DNA from: Eubacterium sp.
GTDB taxonomy: Bacteria; Bacillota; Clostridia; Lachnospirales; Lachnospiraceae
Direction of reading: 5' to 3'
Assembly: GCA_017430325.1 (NCBI GenBank)
Contig: JAFRNE010000023.1
Location: 1 to 53,629 of the forward strand
DNA: 53,629 bases
The notes under the pieces were generated by a model. It saw nothing but the letters and a program-made list of their open reading frames with translations, made no database searches and was not told the DNA's origin. This document shows positions 7,209 through 14,296 of the stretch, one piece after another. Positions within the stretch are counted from its first letter, which is position 1, and each line of letters begins with the position of its first letter. Made by a program: the position numbers and the translations under genes.

Positions 7209-8190
7209 CGACGAATCTCTCCACGTGTACCATGTCCGGGTTGTCCGGAAGCTTGCTGTGTTTTTCGGCTTCAGCGTATTTTCTCTCATATTCCGAAACT
7301 ATGCTGTAGAATTCGTCGTCCAGCTTACCCTCCTTCATGAAGGCGCCATCGCGAATACTACGCAGCAGCTCCAGTTCATCATCCGGCCTTCTGGTCCTGA
7401 TCAGTCCATTCTGCAGGATGTCAGTGCCCATCATGAAGAGCCTCACCAGATGCATCGCATGCTTGTTCAGATGATTCTCATCCTTCTTCTTGTTTCGCTT
7501 ACCGATCTTGTCATAGTCTCTGATCACATTATTCATGGTGTTCATCATGTCGTTATATGCCCGAAGCGGCAGGTGCTTCATCTCACCATCGACAAATATT
7601 TCCTTCTCAAGTCCTTCGGTAACGGCATCATCAATGTAGAGCCTGGTCTCGCCGAGCCCGCCAAGAACCTGCCTTCTGTTGTAATCATCCAGCGCATGTA
7701 TGACCGAACGCATGATATGTTCTTCTCTGTCCGGCTGCGTCATCGAATCCCTGGCAATCGCGTTCTGCAGCCTGCGAAGCTGAGCATCCGCATAATGTCC
7801 AAAGGAAGCCGCCGCTCTCTTCGAAAGAAACATATCTTTATTGTCCAGAAGCTCCTGTCCGATCTCGTTCTTGATGACGTATTTGTCATCGGCTATTCCC
7901 AGTATCTCGATCGTGTTTGGATTGCAGCTGAGAAGCAGCCTGACTATCTTGTTGAAGGAATAAATAACCGTATCCGTTATCCTGTCCTCAAACTGCTCAA
8001 ATTCGGTAAATCCGATCAGATCCGACGACAGGTCGAGGGTGATTCCTCGCATATCCACATCACTACCCTCGCGGTTGGTTCCGTAGCCGTAGCTGCCTGT
8101 AACTCCGAGCAGTATGATCCTTTCTCCCAGCCTCGGATCAGTATGAATAAAACTGTATTCGGTTGTATTTATAAGCTTGTTGAAGTCCAT
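7168..8190 (-). CDS. Nucleotidyltransferase, second RlaP-like paralogue (340 aa)
   Basis: The polymerase-beta motif is GSYGYGTNREGSDVDMRG (32-49), with Asp44 and Asp46 as the expected metal ligands. The remaining helical part (NPNTIEILG, RRLQNAIARD, NKHAMHLVRLFMMG) fits the same PF10127-type family as the downstream gene, but the two proteins are far diverged. It is upstream in the same operon, separated from the other by 36 bp. Likely a nucleic-acid or protein nucleotidyl-transferring enzyme; target unknown. Confidence 0.85.
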   Translation of the reverse strand: MDFNKLINTTEYSFIHTDPRLGERIILLGVTGSYGYGTNREGSDVDMRGITLDLSSDLIGFTEFEQFEDRITDTVIYSFNKIVRLLLSCNPNTIEILGIADDKYVIKNEIGQELLDNKDMFLSKRAAASFGHYADAQLRRLQNAIARDSMTQPDREEHIMRSVIHALDDYNRRQVLGGLGETRLYIDDAVTEGLEKEIFVDGEMKHLPLRAYNDMMNTMNNVIRDYDKIGKRNKKKDENHLNKHAMHLVRLFMMGTDILQNGLIRTRRPDDELELLRSIRDGAFMKEGKLDDEFYSIVSEYERKYAEAEKHSKLPDNPDMVHVERFVEKINRRIVLGEIS

Positions 8191-8231
8191 GTGTTAACCT
8201 CTTAGTTAATGATTGATCCGCAACGTGATCG

Positions 8232-8263
8232 TATAGAAAAAGAGTTCTCAGCAGAGAACTCTT
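8232..8263 (-). terminator. Terminator after the Rpn-like small gene
   Basis: AAGAGTTCTC / GAGAACTCTT (8240-8263) with an AGCA loop; on the minus strand it is followed by TTTTTC. It separates the small gene from the nucleotidyltransferase operon. Confidence 0.8.
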
Positions 8264-8316
8264 ATCCCTAACTAAACACCGATGATGAATATCTAGTATT
8301 ATTATTGCACCTTGTT

Positions 8317-8544
8317 CTAATCATTGAATGGCAGGTAATTCTTTAATTCCGACAGTTCTTCCGGAGTAATATCTGCCATTTCACATATAAACTCATCTGA
8401 AAGATCTCCGTGCTTCAACATACGGATAGCGGTTTCACGCTTGTTGTTTGCCTCGCCTTGTTCTATCCCCTGTTCTATCCCTTGCAAACGAGCCTCTGCT
8501 GCCGCAGCATGTGCCGCATCTTCAATTACCTGATCTACTGTCAT
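8317..8544 (-). CDS. Rpn-like C-terminal fragment (stand-alone short protein)
   Basis: 75 residues from ATG 8544, which has GGAGG nine bases upstream. The sequence (ARLQGIEQGIEQGEANNKRETAIRML..GDLSDEFICEMADITPEELSEL) is the typical C-terminal tail of Rpn/PD-(D/E)XK recombination-promoting nucleases: a repeated EQG linker, then a helix with the TPEEL end. The nuclease domain is missing and no frame for it lies upstream (TAG a short way before). It has a promoter (8613-8641) and terminator of its own, so it may be a real short gene rather than debris. Short Rpn forms are known to arise by internal initiation. Confidence 0.65.
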   Translation of the reverse strand: MTVDQVIEDAAHAAAAEARLQGIEQGIEQGEANNKRETAIRMLKHGDLSDEFICEMADITPEELSELKNYLPFND

Positions 8545-8612
8545 GATGCTTTTCCTCCATCTTTCATCATTCTGTATTTTAACCACAGCCTCGCCTTTGT
8601 TCTCCTATGTTT

Positions 8613-8641
8613 TATTTAGCACAAATATGTATTTATTGCAA
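8613..8641 (-). promoter_or_regulatory. Promoter of the Rpn-like small gene
   Basis: On the minus strand TTGCAA (8641-8636) and TAAATA (8618-8613) are separated by 17 bp, about 70 bp before the ATG at 8544. Confidence 0.55.
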
Positions 8642-8669
8642 TAGATTGCACAAGAAGAAACAATTAAGA

Positions 8670-8710
8670 GACCGAATAGAAGCAACAATCTTCTATTCGG
8701 TCATTTTTTC
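8670..8710 (+). terminator. Strong hairpin at the 3' end of cassette 2
   Basis: A perfect 13-bp stem (GACCGAATAGAAG / CTTCTATTCGGTC) with a 7-nt loop, followed on the plus strand by ATTTTTT. On the minus strand the following T-run is weak. It probably ends cassette 2, though its best orientation is plus. Confidence 0.65.
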
Positions 8711-8729
8711 GCTATACCAGTATTATTTT

Positions 8730-9275
8730 TCAATTAAACCAGTGTATTGCGTATTCTTTTAAAAAGGAATCAACTACATTATAGAATATCTTTCTTTCTA
8801 CAGAACCTCCACCCAGTTTGTGCTTATATATAATATAGTCTTCCATATCTGTATTGTTCCATGATATTTCAACATTATCTCCAACCAGTTGAAAATATAC
8901 ATCCGAAAGAATTCCTCCAGATGCATATGGATGCCATCTATGTCTTAAACACCATTCGTCCAATGCATCATAATACTTATCGAATTCTTCGTCATCGTCT
9001 GTATCATATTCTCTCGCATTAATGTCTTTTTCAGCAGCGTATTTACCTTCTGTAGATATTGGATACGGATCTTCACTCATATTATCTATAAATGAACGAA
9101 GCCACTCAGCTATATCATCCAGATTCCAGCAAGTGGTATACTCTTCACCATCTCTTATGAAAGCTAAAATATTATCACCATTAACAAACACAGATAATTC
9201 CGTAATATGTTCTGCATCAAAAAACTCATACTCTATTGCAAATACATCTTTATCACCTATGCAATGTTTATTCAT
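8730..9275 (-). CDS. Putative immunity protein of cassette 2
   Basis: 181 residues, very acidic (a run of DDDEE near residue 95), no signal peptide. It has a distinctive aromatic segment (WCLRHRWHPYASGG, then VYFQLVGDNVEISWNN) that fits small soluble immunity-type proteins, but I cannot name the family. Its ATG overlaps the stop of the toxin-like gene by one base (TAATG), so translation is coupled. Acidity fits a partner that masks a basic toxin (the toxin C-terminus is KYRKGKK). Confidence 0.65.
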   Translation of the reverse strand: MNKHCIGDKDVFAIEYEFFDAEHITELSVFVNGDNILAFIRDGEEYTTCWNLDDIAEWLRSFIDNMSEDPYPISTEGKYAAEKDINAREYDTDDDEEFDKYYDALDEWCLRHRWHPYASGGILSDVYFQLVGDNVEISWNNTDMEDYIIYKHKLGGGSVERKIFYNVVDSFLKEYAIHWFN

Positions 9276-9712
9276 TACTTTTTCCCCTTTCTATATTTAT
9301 TATACTCTGCTTTGCTTATCTTACCATCTTCTAGCATCTTTTTTAATATACCCGCAGGTATATCTCTCGGTTTTGAAACTTCGTACGAATGATATCCATT
9401 GTCTGGTGATCCATCCGGTTGAAACTTAACCATCTTACCGCTCTCTGTAATATTATAGATTTGTTTTCCTTCCTTATATCCTGTATCCAATAAATGCTGT
9501 CCCTCGTCTTGTGTTTTAATAGGGTTTTCGCTTGCCCCTTTAAAACTATGCCCCGGAACATGTTTAGGAGATGGTATATACTTAGGCGGCGTAGCTTTTG
9601 ATGCTAGCGATTCGTTAATCTCAGCTTGATTAAAATAAGCCGCTTCTTCAAAAGATTCTTGTGGACTTCCCACGCTTCCATGACCTACACCACTATCGTT
9701 AGTTGCTGACAT
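9275..9712 (-). CDS. Toxin-like C-terminal domain protein of cassette 2
   Basis: 145 residues from ATG 9712 (GGGAGGTGATTCGG upstream; a longer in-frame start at 9793 has no site). The first 55 residues are a Ser/Gly/Ala-rich linker. The rest (HLLDTGYKEGKQIYNITESG, KFQPDGSPDNGYHSYEV, then DIPAGILKKMLEDGKISKAEYNKYRKGKK) is a compact beta then helical domain with a basic end, as in polymorphic-toxin tips. No family can be named with certainty. It overlaps the end of the upstream DUF4417-like gene by 14 bp and is coupled to the immunity gene downstream. Confidence 0.6.
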   Translation of the reverse strand: MSATNDSGVGHGSVGSPQESFEEAAYFNQAEINESLASKATPPKYIPSPKHVPGHSFKGASENPIKTQDEGQHLLDTGYKEGKQIYNITESGKMVKFQPDGSPDNGYHSYEVSKPRDIPAGILKKMLEDGKISKAEYNKYRKGKK

Positions 9713-10439
9713 CCGAATCACCTCCCATAAGTCGGTTTCTCGTCTGGAGCATATTATCCGGAATAACAACCCTAATACCTTTTGATACAGCATACTTGAA
9801 GATATCTAGCACTCTTTCTTTGTTAGGCGAGGCGGAATATACTACAATAGCCTGAAGCTGTTTTAAATGATCCACAGTATGCTTAATTGATTCTATGAAA
9901 ATCTGCAACTGAATCGGATCGCCCATAGGTCCTTTAGCGTTGAAAGCTACAACATTACAATCCTGCATTCCATCTAACATATATTTCATACCTATTTCAT
10001 TAGCGCAAGATACTAAAGGTATTACAACAGCTTTAACATTCATTGTTAGCCAGATAGACACTAACCTAGATCTTAACTGTCTATGTTGGTTTTCAATTTC
10101 TAATGAATCACCACACTTACTATAATCTGGACTTATAAAATACTTTACGCCTTTGAATCTCTGACGATAAAACTCCTGTAATTCCTCAACGCCATAGTAT
10201 ATAGCATTCCATAAGCCATATAATCCATCAAAATGCAAATCATATTCAAAGAACGAAACACAGGTATTGGGTGTTTTAAAATATGTTGACGGCTGACTGT
10301 AAGTTGCAAGATAATCTATCGTCGGTATAATCTTACACCTTATATATGGCATATCTAATTCTCCATATTTAGGTGTGGTATTAGTGTAATCTAACAGGTT
10401 TAGATTAAGCAATTTTATTAAATTTTTCTTCTTTTTCAA
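9699..10439 (-). CDS. Divergent DUF4417-like protein of cassette 2
   Basis: 246 residues from a TTG at 10439 with AGGAGG eight bases upstream. The fold pattern matches the cassette 1 and 3 proteins (FDGLYGLWN ... KGVKYFISPDYS, then IWLTMNVKAVVIPLV, and a C-terminal alpha/beta half with AIVVYSASPNKERV), but the RW-DER and NRAVG motifs are replaced. So it is a diverged member or a relative of DUF4417. A leader ORF overlaps its start in another frame. It heads the cassette 2 operon. Function unknown. Confidence 0.55.
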   Translation of the reverse strand: MKKKKNLIKLLNLNLLDYTNTTPKYGELDMPYIRCKIIPTIDYLATYSQPSTYFKTPNTCVSFFEYDLHFDGLYGLWNAIYYGVEELQEFYRQRFKGVKYFISPDYSKCGDSLEIENQHRQLRSRLVSIWLTMNVKAVVIPLVSCANEIGMKYMLDGMQDCNVVAFNAKGPMGDPIQLQIFIESIKHTVDHLKQLQAIVVYSASPNKERVLDIFKYAVSKGIRVVIPDNMLQTRNRLMGGDSDVSN

Positions 10440-10479
10440 TTAAAAAACCTCCTATTAAAAAAATCAAAATAATATGCAT
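10405..10479 (-). CDS. Leader peptide ORF upstream of cassette 2
   Basis: 24 codons (MHIILIFLIGGFLIEKEEKF then NKIA) with a strong site AAAAGGAGGATGAAACT before ATG 10479. A hydrophobic half is followed by a charged tail, the profile of a small membrane peptide. The codons ATA-GGA-GGT form the Shine-Dalgarno of the DUF4417-like gene, whose TTG start lies inside this ORF. This is the best-supported of the three leader ORFs. Confidence 0.5.
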   Translation of the reverse strand: MHIILIFLIGGFLIEKEEKFNKIA

Positions 10480-10521
10480 AGTTTCATCCTCCTTTTCAGG
10501 TCATGCATAACGATAGTGACT

Positions 10522-10537
10522 GCTTAATAAATTAAGC
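10522..10537. promoter_or_regulatory. Perfect 16-bp palindrome between cassette 2 and small RNA B
   Basis: GCTTAATAAATTAAGC is fully symmetric (7-bp arms). It lies 11 bp before the -35 box of small RNA B and about 45 bp upstream of the leader ORF, so a bound regulator could control both directions. Confidence 0.45.
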
Positions 10538-10547
10538 AAAATTTATT

Positions 10548-10576
10548 TTGACTTTTTCTCCGAAGGTTCCTATAAT
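10548..10576 (+). promoter_or_regulatory. Promoter of small RNA B, with embedded inverted-repeat arm
   Basis: TTGACT (10548-10553), 17-bp spacer, TATAAT (10571-10576): a near-consensus sigma70 promoter. The spacer contains TTCTCCGAA-GG-TTCC (10556-10570), the reverse complement (one substitution) of GGAACATTCGGAGAA at 10599-10613. Confidence 0.7.
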
Positions 10577-10582
10577 AGAAAT

Positions 10583-10658
10583 ACCACATTTCTGAATGGG
10601 AACATTCGGAGAATAACATCCTGTTAATCACTGCAATGATTGGCAGGATGCTTTTTAT
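10583..10658 (+). ncRNA. Predicted small RNA B, divergent from cassette 2
   Basis: About 76 nt. It contains a first hairpin (TTCTGAATG, loop GGAA, CATTCGGAGAA) and a terminator hairpin (10616-10652, AACATCCTG..AATCA / TGATT..CAGGATG) followed by CTTTTT. It ends 15 bp from the stop of the convergent PIN gene. Same order of parts as small RNAs A and C, different sequence in the arms. Confidence 0.6.
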
Positions 10659-10672
10659 TATCAACATTCAAT

Positions 10673-11182
10673 TTAACCACGTCCTTTCTCCTTTATATTT
10701 TTAATTCTAAGTTGTATTTCATCCACAGGAAGTCTTCTTTCCGGATGACCTAAAAAACCATCGAGACAACTCAGGTATTCCTTACCCGAAATTTTCTCAC
10801 CATAATATGCCTCATCTAGCAATCCCAAAGTTCCCAATACCATAACGTTTTCATGCTGAGCAGCTTTTCTCAAAGCTTTATCACCTGTCAAAACCGGTAT
10901 CTTCCTATGTTTAGCGATTGATAATGCAATAGCATCATATATTGATATTCTGTTATACCTTTCACTTAACTGAAAAACATCATAGAATTCTTCAGTATCC
11001 ATCTCTGTTTTCACCAAACCAAGCCTGATTAATTTATCAGTCAACCCTGGCGGATGTATCGCTTCTTTATCTAAAACTTCATGATGAATCAAATACGTAT
11101 AATCAAGTTTAAAGGGCAACTCAATCTGATCAATCATCAGAAAATCAAACCAGATATTGGTATCACTGCTTATATATTTCAT
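10673..11182 (-). CDS. PIN-domain protein paired with an ImmA/IrrE regulator
   Basis: 169 residues. PIN-type acidic residues are visible: SSDTNIWFDF (Asp7), RISIYDAIALSIAK (Asp83) and VLTGDKALRKAA (Asp101). PIN proteins are Mg-dependent RNases, often toxins. The start overlaps the end of the upstream XRE-ImmA/IrrE gene by 4 bp, so the two form a module. Such pairing of COG2856-type proteases with PIN proteins has been predicted to be a toxin-antitoxin-like system. The C-terminal extension (LSCLDGFLGHPERRLPVDEIQLRI) is specific to this subgroup. Confidence 0.8.
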   Translation of the reverse strand: MKYISSDTNIWFDFLMIDQIELPFKLDYTYLIHHEVLDKEAIHPPGLTDKLIRLGLVKTEMDTEEFYDVFQLSERYNRISIYDAIALSIAKHRKIPVLTGDKALRKAAQHENVMVLGTLGLLDEAYYGEKISGKEYLSCLDGFLGHPERRLPVDEIQLRIKNIKEKGRG

Positions 11183-12228
11183 ACTGACACCTCCATATTT
11201 TCATAATACTTCGATGCTTCAGTCACTGAAATATTCAACAATTCTGCCGCTTTTTGAACATTAATTTTTTCAACATATATAGCACGAAGAACCAATTGTT
11301 TCAATAACAATGGAATTTCTGCTTTTTCTACCCTTGATTTTTCTTTTTCAAAGTATTTTATCTTTTTGGCACGAATAAAAAACTTTGTTTCAAGTCCCGA
11401 ATTAATAATCCCTGCCTGAGAAGCACGCTTAACAAGTAAATACATTGAAATACCATATTCATTACACACCATTTCAAAATCATAAGTAATACTATACCTT
11501 TTGATTCCTAATTCACGTATAATGTCATTGTTCGAAATAAGAAATGCTCCTGCAATAGCAGTTGCCTCTTTCTCATTCTTAGTATCATCCGATGAATCAG
11601 ACCAATCAAACAAAAGATGTGCAAGCTCATGTATTATTGTTGTGCGTTTACGTTCTGGGCGCATATTTTTATTTATCACTATGTATGGATACCCATTAAC
11701 AGTTCCATTCATGCCGTCAAAAGAGTCATTATCAAAGTTAATCTCAACAATAAGGATTCCCTTATTTTCAAGAATGCATACGACCTCTTCTATCGGTCCA
11801 TCCTTCTGAAGCTCAAGATATTCCCTTAACCGTTTAGCATCATAATCATAATTCCCAGACCTTTTTATTTCATGACATTTCGGAGGCATTGGCAATGGAT
11901 TCCCTCCAAGAATTTCAATCGTATTAAAAAACCTGCTGAAATATTCTTCTACTGATTCCCTAATAAAATCCTGGTCTTCCTTAGATAACGTAGCTTTTTT
12001 TCTAAATTCACAATGATTAAACTGTAAATTCTTATTTCTTATTTGAAGGAAATCAATTGTAGAAACCCCCAATGCTGACGCAAGTTTTTTTATGGTATCC
12101 ATATCTGGTTTCCTTTTTCCACTCTCATAATTAGAAATAGCCATAGGTGTCACATCACACGCTGCTGCTAAGGCTTTTTTGGTCATTTTTTTATTCAACC
12201 TATAATACTTTAGATTCTTATCAAACAT
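11179..12228 (-). CDS. XRE-family regulator fused to ImmA/IrrE metallopeptidase
   Basis: 349 residues from ATG 12228 with GGAGGTG six bases upstream. The N-terminus is a helix-turn-helix (MTKKALAAACDVTPMAISNYESGKRKP). The peptidase motif HELAH is at about 200-204, after RPERKRTTII, with a downstream Glu in NEKEATAIAGAF. ImmA/IrrE proteases cleave partner repressors; fused forms act as antitoxin-like regulators. It precedes the PIN gene with a 4-bp overlap. A palindrome GTAAAC-N7-GTTTAC upstream is a candidate autoregulatory operator. Confidence 0.9.
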   Translation of the reverse strand: MFDKNLKYYRLNKKMTKKALAAACDVTPMAISNYESGKRKPDMDTIKKLASALGVSTIDFLQIRNKNLQFNHCEFRKKATLSKEDQDFIRESVEEYFSRFFNTIEILGGNPLPMPPKCHEIKRSGNYDYDAKRLREYLELQKDGPIEEVVCILENKGILIVEINFDNDSFDGMNGTVNGYPYIVINKNMRPERKRTTIIHELAHLLFDWSDSSDDTKNEKEATAIAGAFLISNNDIIRELGIKRYSITYDFEMVCNEYGISMYLLVKRASQAGIINSGLETKFFIRAKKIKYFEKEKSRVEKAEIPLLLKQLVLRAIYVEKINVQKAAELLNISVTEASKYYENMEVSV

Positions 12229-12284
12229 GCAACACACCTCCTTAATCCTCTTTTATGTTTATATTATCATATATATTCCATAAT

Positions 12285-12303
12285 GTAAACACTTAACGTT
12301 TAC
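12285..12303. promoter_or_regulatory. Candidate XRE operator GTAAAC-N7-GTTTAC
   Basis: A perfect 6-bp-arm inverted repeat lies 57 bp upstream of the XRE-ImmA start in an AT-rich promoter region. Position and symmetry fit autoregulation. Confidence 0.55.
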
Positions 12304-12364
12304 TTTATTACTATATATAGTATTTAATAAACGCAAAAGACATCTATACCCTGTATTCAAAGAC

Positions 12365-12393
12365 AAAAAAAGGCCGTCCCATCAGGGACGGCC
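12365..12393 (-). terminator. Terminator of the GGGtGRT operon
   Basis: GGCCGTCCC / GGGACGGCC (9 bp) around ATCA; on the minus strand followed by TTTTTTTG. It lies just after the GGGtGRT gene. Confidence 0.9.
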
Positions 12394-12420
12394 CACATGA
12401 TCTTAATTATTCAAGTCGAA

Positions 12421-13440
12421 TTAGAACTTACCAGCCTTTGCAGCTTCCTCGATTGAAACGGCTGTTGAAACAGTCATACCAACCATTGGGTTGTTACCTG
12501 CACCGATAAGACCCATCATTTCAACGTGAGCAGGAACTGAAGATGAACCTGCGAACTGAGCGTCTGAATGCATACGGCCCATTGTATCTGTCATACCGTA
12601 TGAAGCAGGACCTGCAGCCATATTATCCGGATGAAGTGTACGTCCTGTACCACCACCTGAAGCTACTGAGAAGTACTTCTTACCAGCTTCAACTCTCTCC
12701 TTCTTATATGTACCTGCAACTGGATGCTGGAATCTTGTAGGGTTTGTTGAGTTACCTGTGATAGATACGTCAACGTTCTCCTTCCACATGATTGCAACAC
12801 CTTCCTGAACGTCATTTGCACCGTAGCAGTTTACCTTAGCACGTGGAGACTCAGGATCCTTTGAGTAGCACTTTCTAAATACTTCCTCAACCTCGCCTGT
12901 GAAGTAGTTGTACTTTGTCTCAACATATGTAAATCCGTTGATACGAGAAATGATCTGTGCAGCGTCCTTACCAAGTCCGTTAAGGATAACGCGGAGTGGC
13001 TTCTGACGAACCTTGTTTGCCTTCTCAGCGATACCGATAGCACCCTCTGCAGCAGCGAATGACTCGTGACCTGCAAGGAATGCGAAGCACTCTGTATCCT
13101 CTTCAAGAAGCATCTTACCAAGGTTACCGTGTCCAAGACCAACCTTACGTCTGTCTGCTACGGAACCAGGAATACAAAATGCCTGAAGACCGATACCGAT
13201 AGCTGCAGCAGCGTCTGCTGCTCTTCTGCAGCCCTTCTTTATAGCTATAGCAGCACCTACTGTGTAAGCCCACTTAGCGTTCTCGAAGCAGATAGGCTGG
13301 ATGCCCTCGATGAGGTGATATACATCGATGCCTGCTGCGTCTGTAATTTCTTTACACTCTTCGATTGATGAGATGCCATACTCCTTAAGTGCAGCAAGGA
13401 TCTGAGGCTCTCTTCTCTCATATGATTCAAATAATGCCAT
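12421..13440 (-). CDS. GGGtGRT protein
   Basis: 339 residues. The family's name-giving motif is present as SVASGGGTGRTLHPD. Other segments (GLGKDAAQIISRINGF, NCYGANDVQEGVAIMWKENVDVSITGNSTNPTRFQHPVAGTYK) are highly conserved in Clostridia. The biochemical role is not established. It is always seen next to a NifU-like iron-sulfur scaffold, as here (21 bp gap), which points to metal-cluster or selenium/sulfur-related metabolism. Many CTT/AAG-rich optimal codons suggest strong expression. Confidence 0.85.
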   Translation of the reverse strand: MALFESYERREPQILAALKEYGISSIEECKEITDAAGIDVYHLIEGIQPICFENAKWAYTVGAAIAIKKGCRRAADAAAAIGIGLQAFCIPGSVADRRKVGLGHGNLGKMLLEEDTECFAFLAGHESFAAAEGAIGIAEKANKVRQKPLRVILNGLGKDAAQIISRINGFTYVETKYNYFTGEVEEVFRKCYSKDPESPRAKVNCYGANDVQEGVAIMWKENVDVSITGNSTNPTRFQHPVAGTYKKERVEAGKKYFSVASGGGTGRTLHPDNMAAGPASYGMTDTMGRMHSDAQFAGSSSVPAHVEMMGLIGAGNNPMVGMTVSTAVSIEEAAKAGKF

Positions 13441-13461
13441 ATTTAATATCCTCCTTAATCC

Positions 13462-14154
13462 TTACTCTTTTCTTGGGTCAACAAGTCTTACAGCATCAGC
13501 AACACGTCCGTACTGACCGGAAGCCTTATCTACAGCTGTCTTAGGATCGTCACCAGCCTTGATGAAGTCCATCATCTTACCGAAGTTGATGTACTTGTAA
13601 CCGATGATCTCATCATTCTCATCAAGAGCGATGTGTGTGATGTAACCATCTGTAAGCTCAAGGTAACGAGGTCCCTTATCAAGTGTACCGTATGTTGTAC
13701 CAACCATTGAACGAGCACCCTTACCAAGATCCTCAAGACCTGCACCGATCTGAAGACCATCCTCTGAGAATGCACTCTGAGTTCTTCCGTATACTATCTG
13801 AAGGAAGAGCTCTCTCATAGCTGTATTTATGGCATCACATACAAGGTCAGTATTGAGTGCCTCAAGTACTGTAAGTCCCGGAAGGATCTCAGCTGCCATA
13901 GCAGCAGAATGTGTCATTCCTGAACAACCAATTGTCTCTACAAGAGCTTCCTGGATGATTCCGTCCTTAACGTTGAGGGAAAGCTTGCAGCATCCCTGCT
14001 GAGGTGCGCACCAGCCGATACCATGTGTATAGCCGGAAATATCCTCAACCTTCTTTGCCTGTACCCACTTTGCTTCTTCCGGAATCGGAGCAGCGCCATG
14101 ATGTACTCCCTGATGAACAGGGCACATGTTCTTAACTTCTGTTGAGTAGATCAT
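13462..14154 (-). CDS. Iron-sulfur cluster scaffold-like protein (NifU-like)
   Basis: 230 residues starting with a strong site (GGAGGATTAT). Conserved segments are CAPQQGCCKLSLNVKDGIIQEALVETIGCSGMTHSAAMAAEIL, with Cys residues placed as in NifU/IscU-type N-terminal domains, and a C-terminal part specific to the GGGtGRT-associated subgroup. It is the first gene of the two-gene operon. Probably carries or donates a metal cluster to the partner protein; this is inference from pairing. Confidence 0.85.
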   Translation of the reverse strand: MIYSTEVKNMCPVHQGVHHGAAPIPEEAKWVQAKKVEDISGYTHGIGWCAPQQGCCKLSLNVKDGIIQEALVETIGCSGMTHSAAMAAEILPGLTVLEALNTDLVCDAINTAMRELFLQIVYGRTQSAFSEDGLQIGAGLEDLGKGARSMVGTTYGTLDKGPRYLELTDGYITHIALDENDEIIGYKYINFGKMMDFIKAGDDPKTAVDKASGQYGRVADAVRLVDPRKE

Positions 14155-14296
14155 ATAATCCTCCTTGATTTATATTATAAAATCATATATCATGAGCAGC
14201 CCAAAAAGGCGCTTATAATAGCTGTTTAATATAATAGCAGAAAATACTTTGAAAAAATAGTATTTTTTATAATAATTTTGTAACATTTACGTGCAA

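Noticed and set aside
7159..8205. 348-aa plus-strand ORF
   Set aside because: It is the mirror of the nucleotidyltransferase gene on the minus strand, which has clear GS..DxD motifs; the plus-strand peptide has no recognisable motif or ribosome site.
8670..8710. A fourth small RNA at the 3' end of cassette 2
   Set aside because: The hairpin has a plus-strand T-run, but no promoter with proper spacing was found on the plus strand in the preceding 150 bp and no inverted-repeat arms like those of units A-C.
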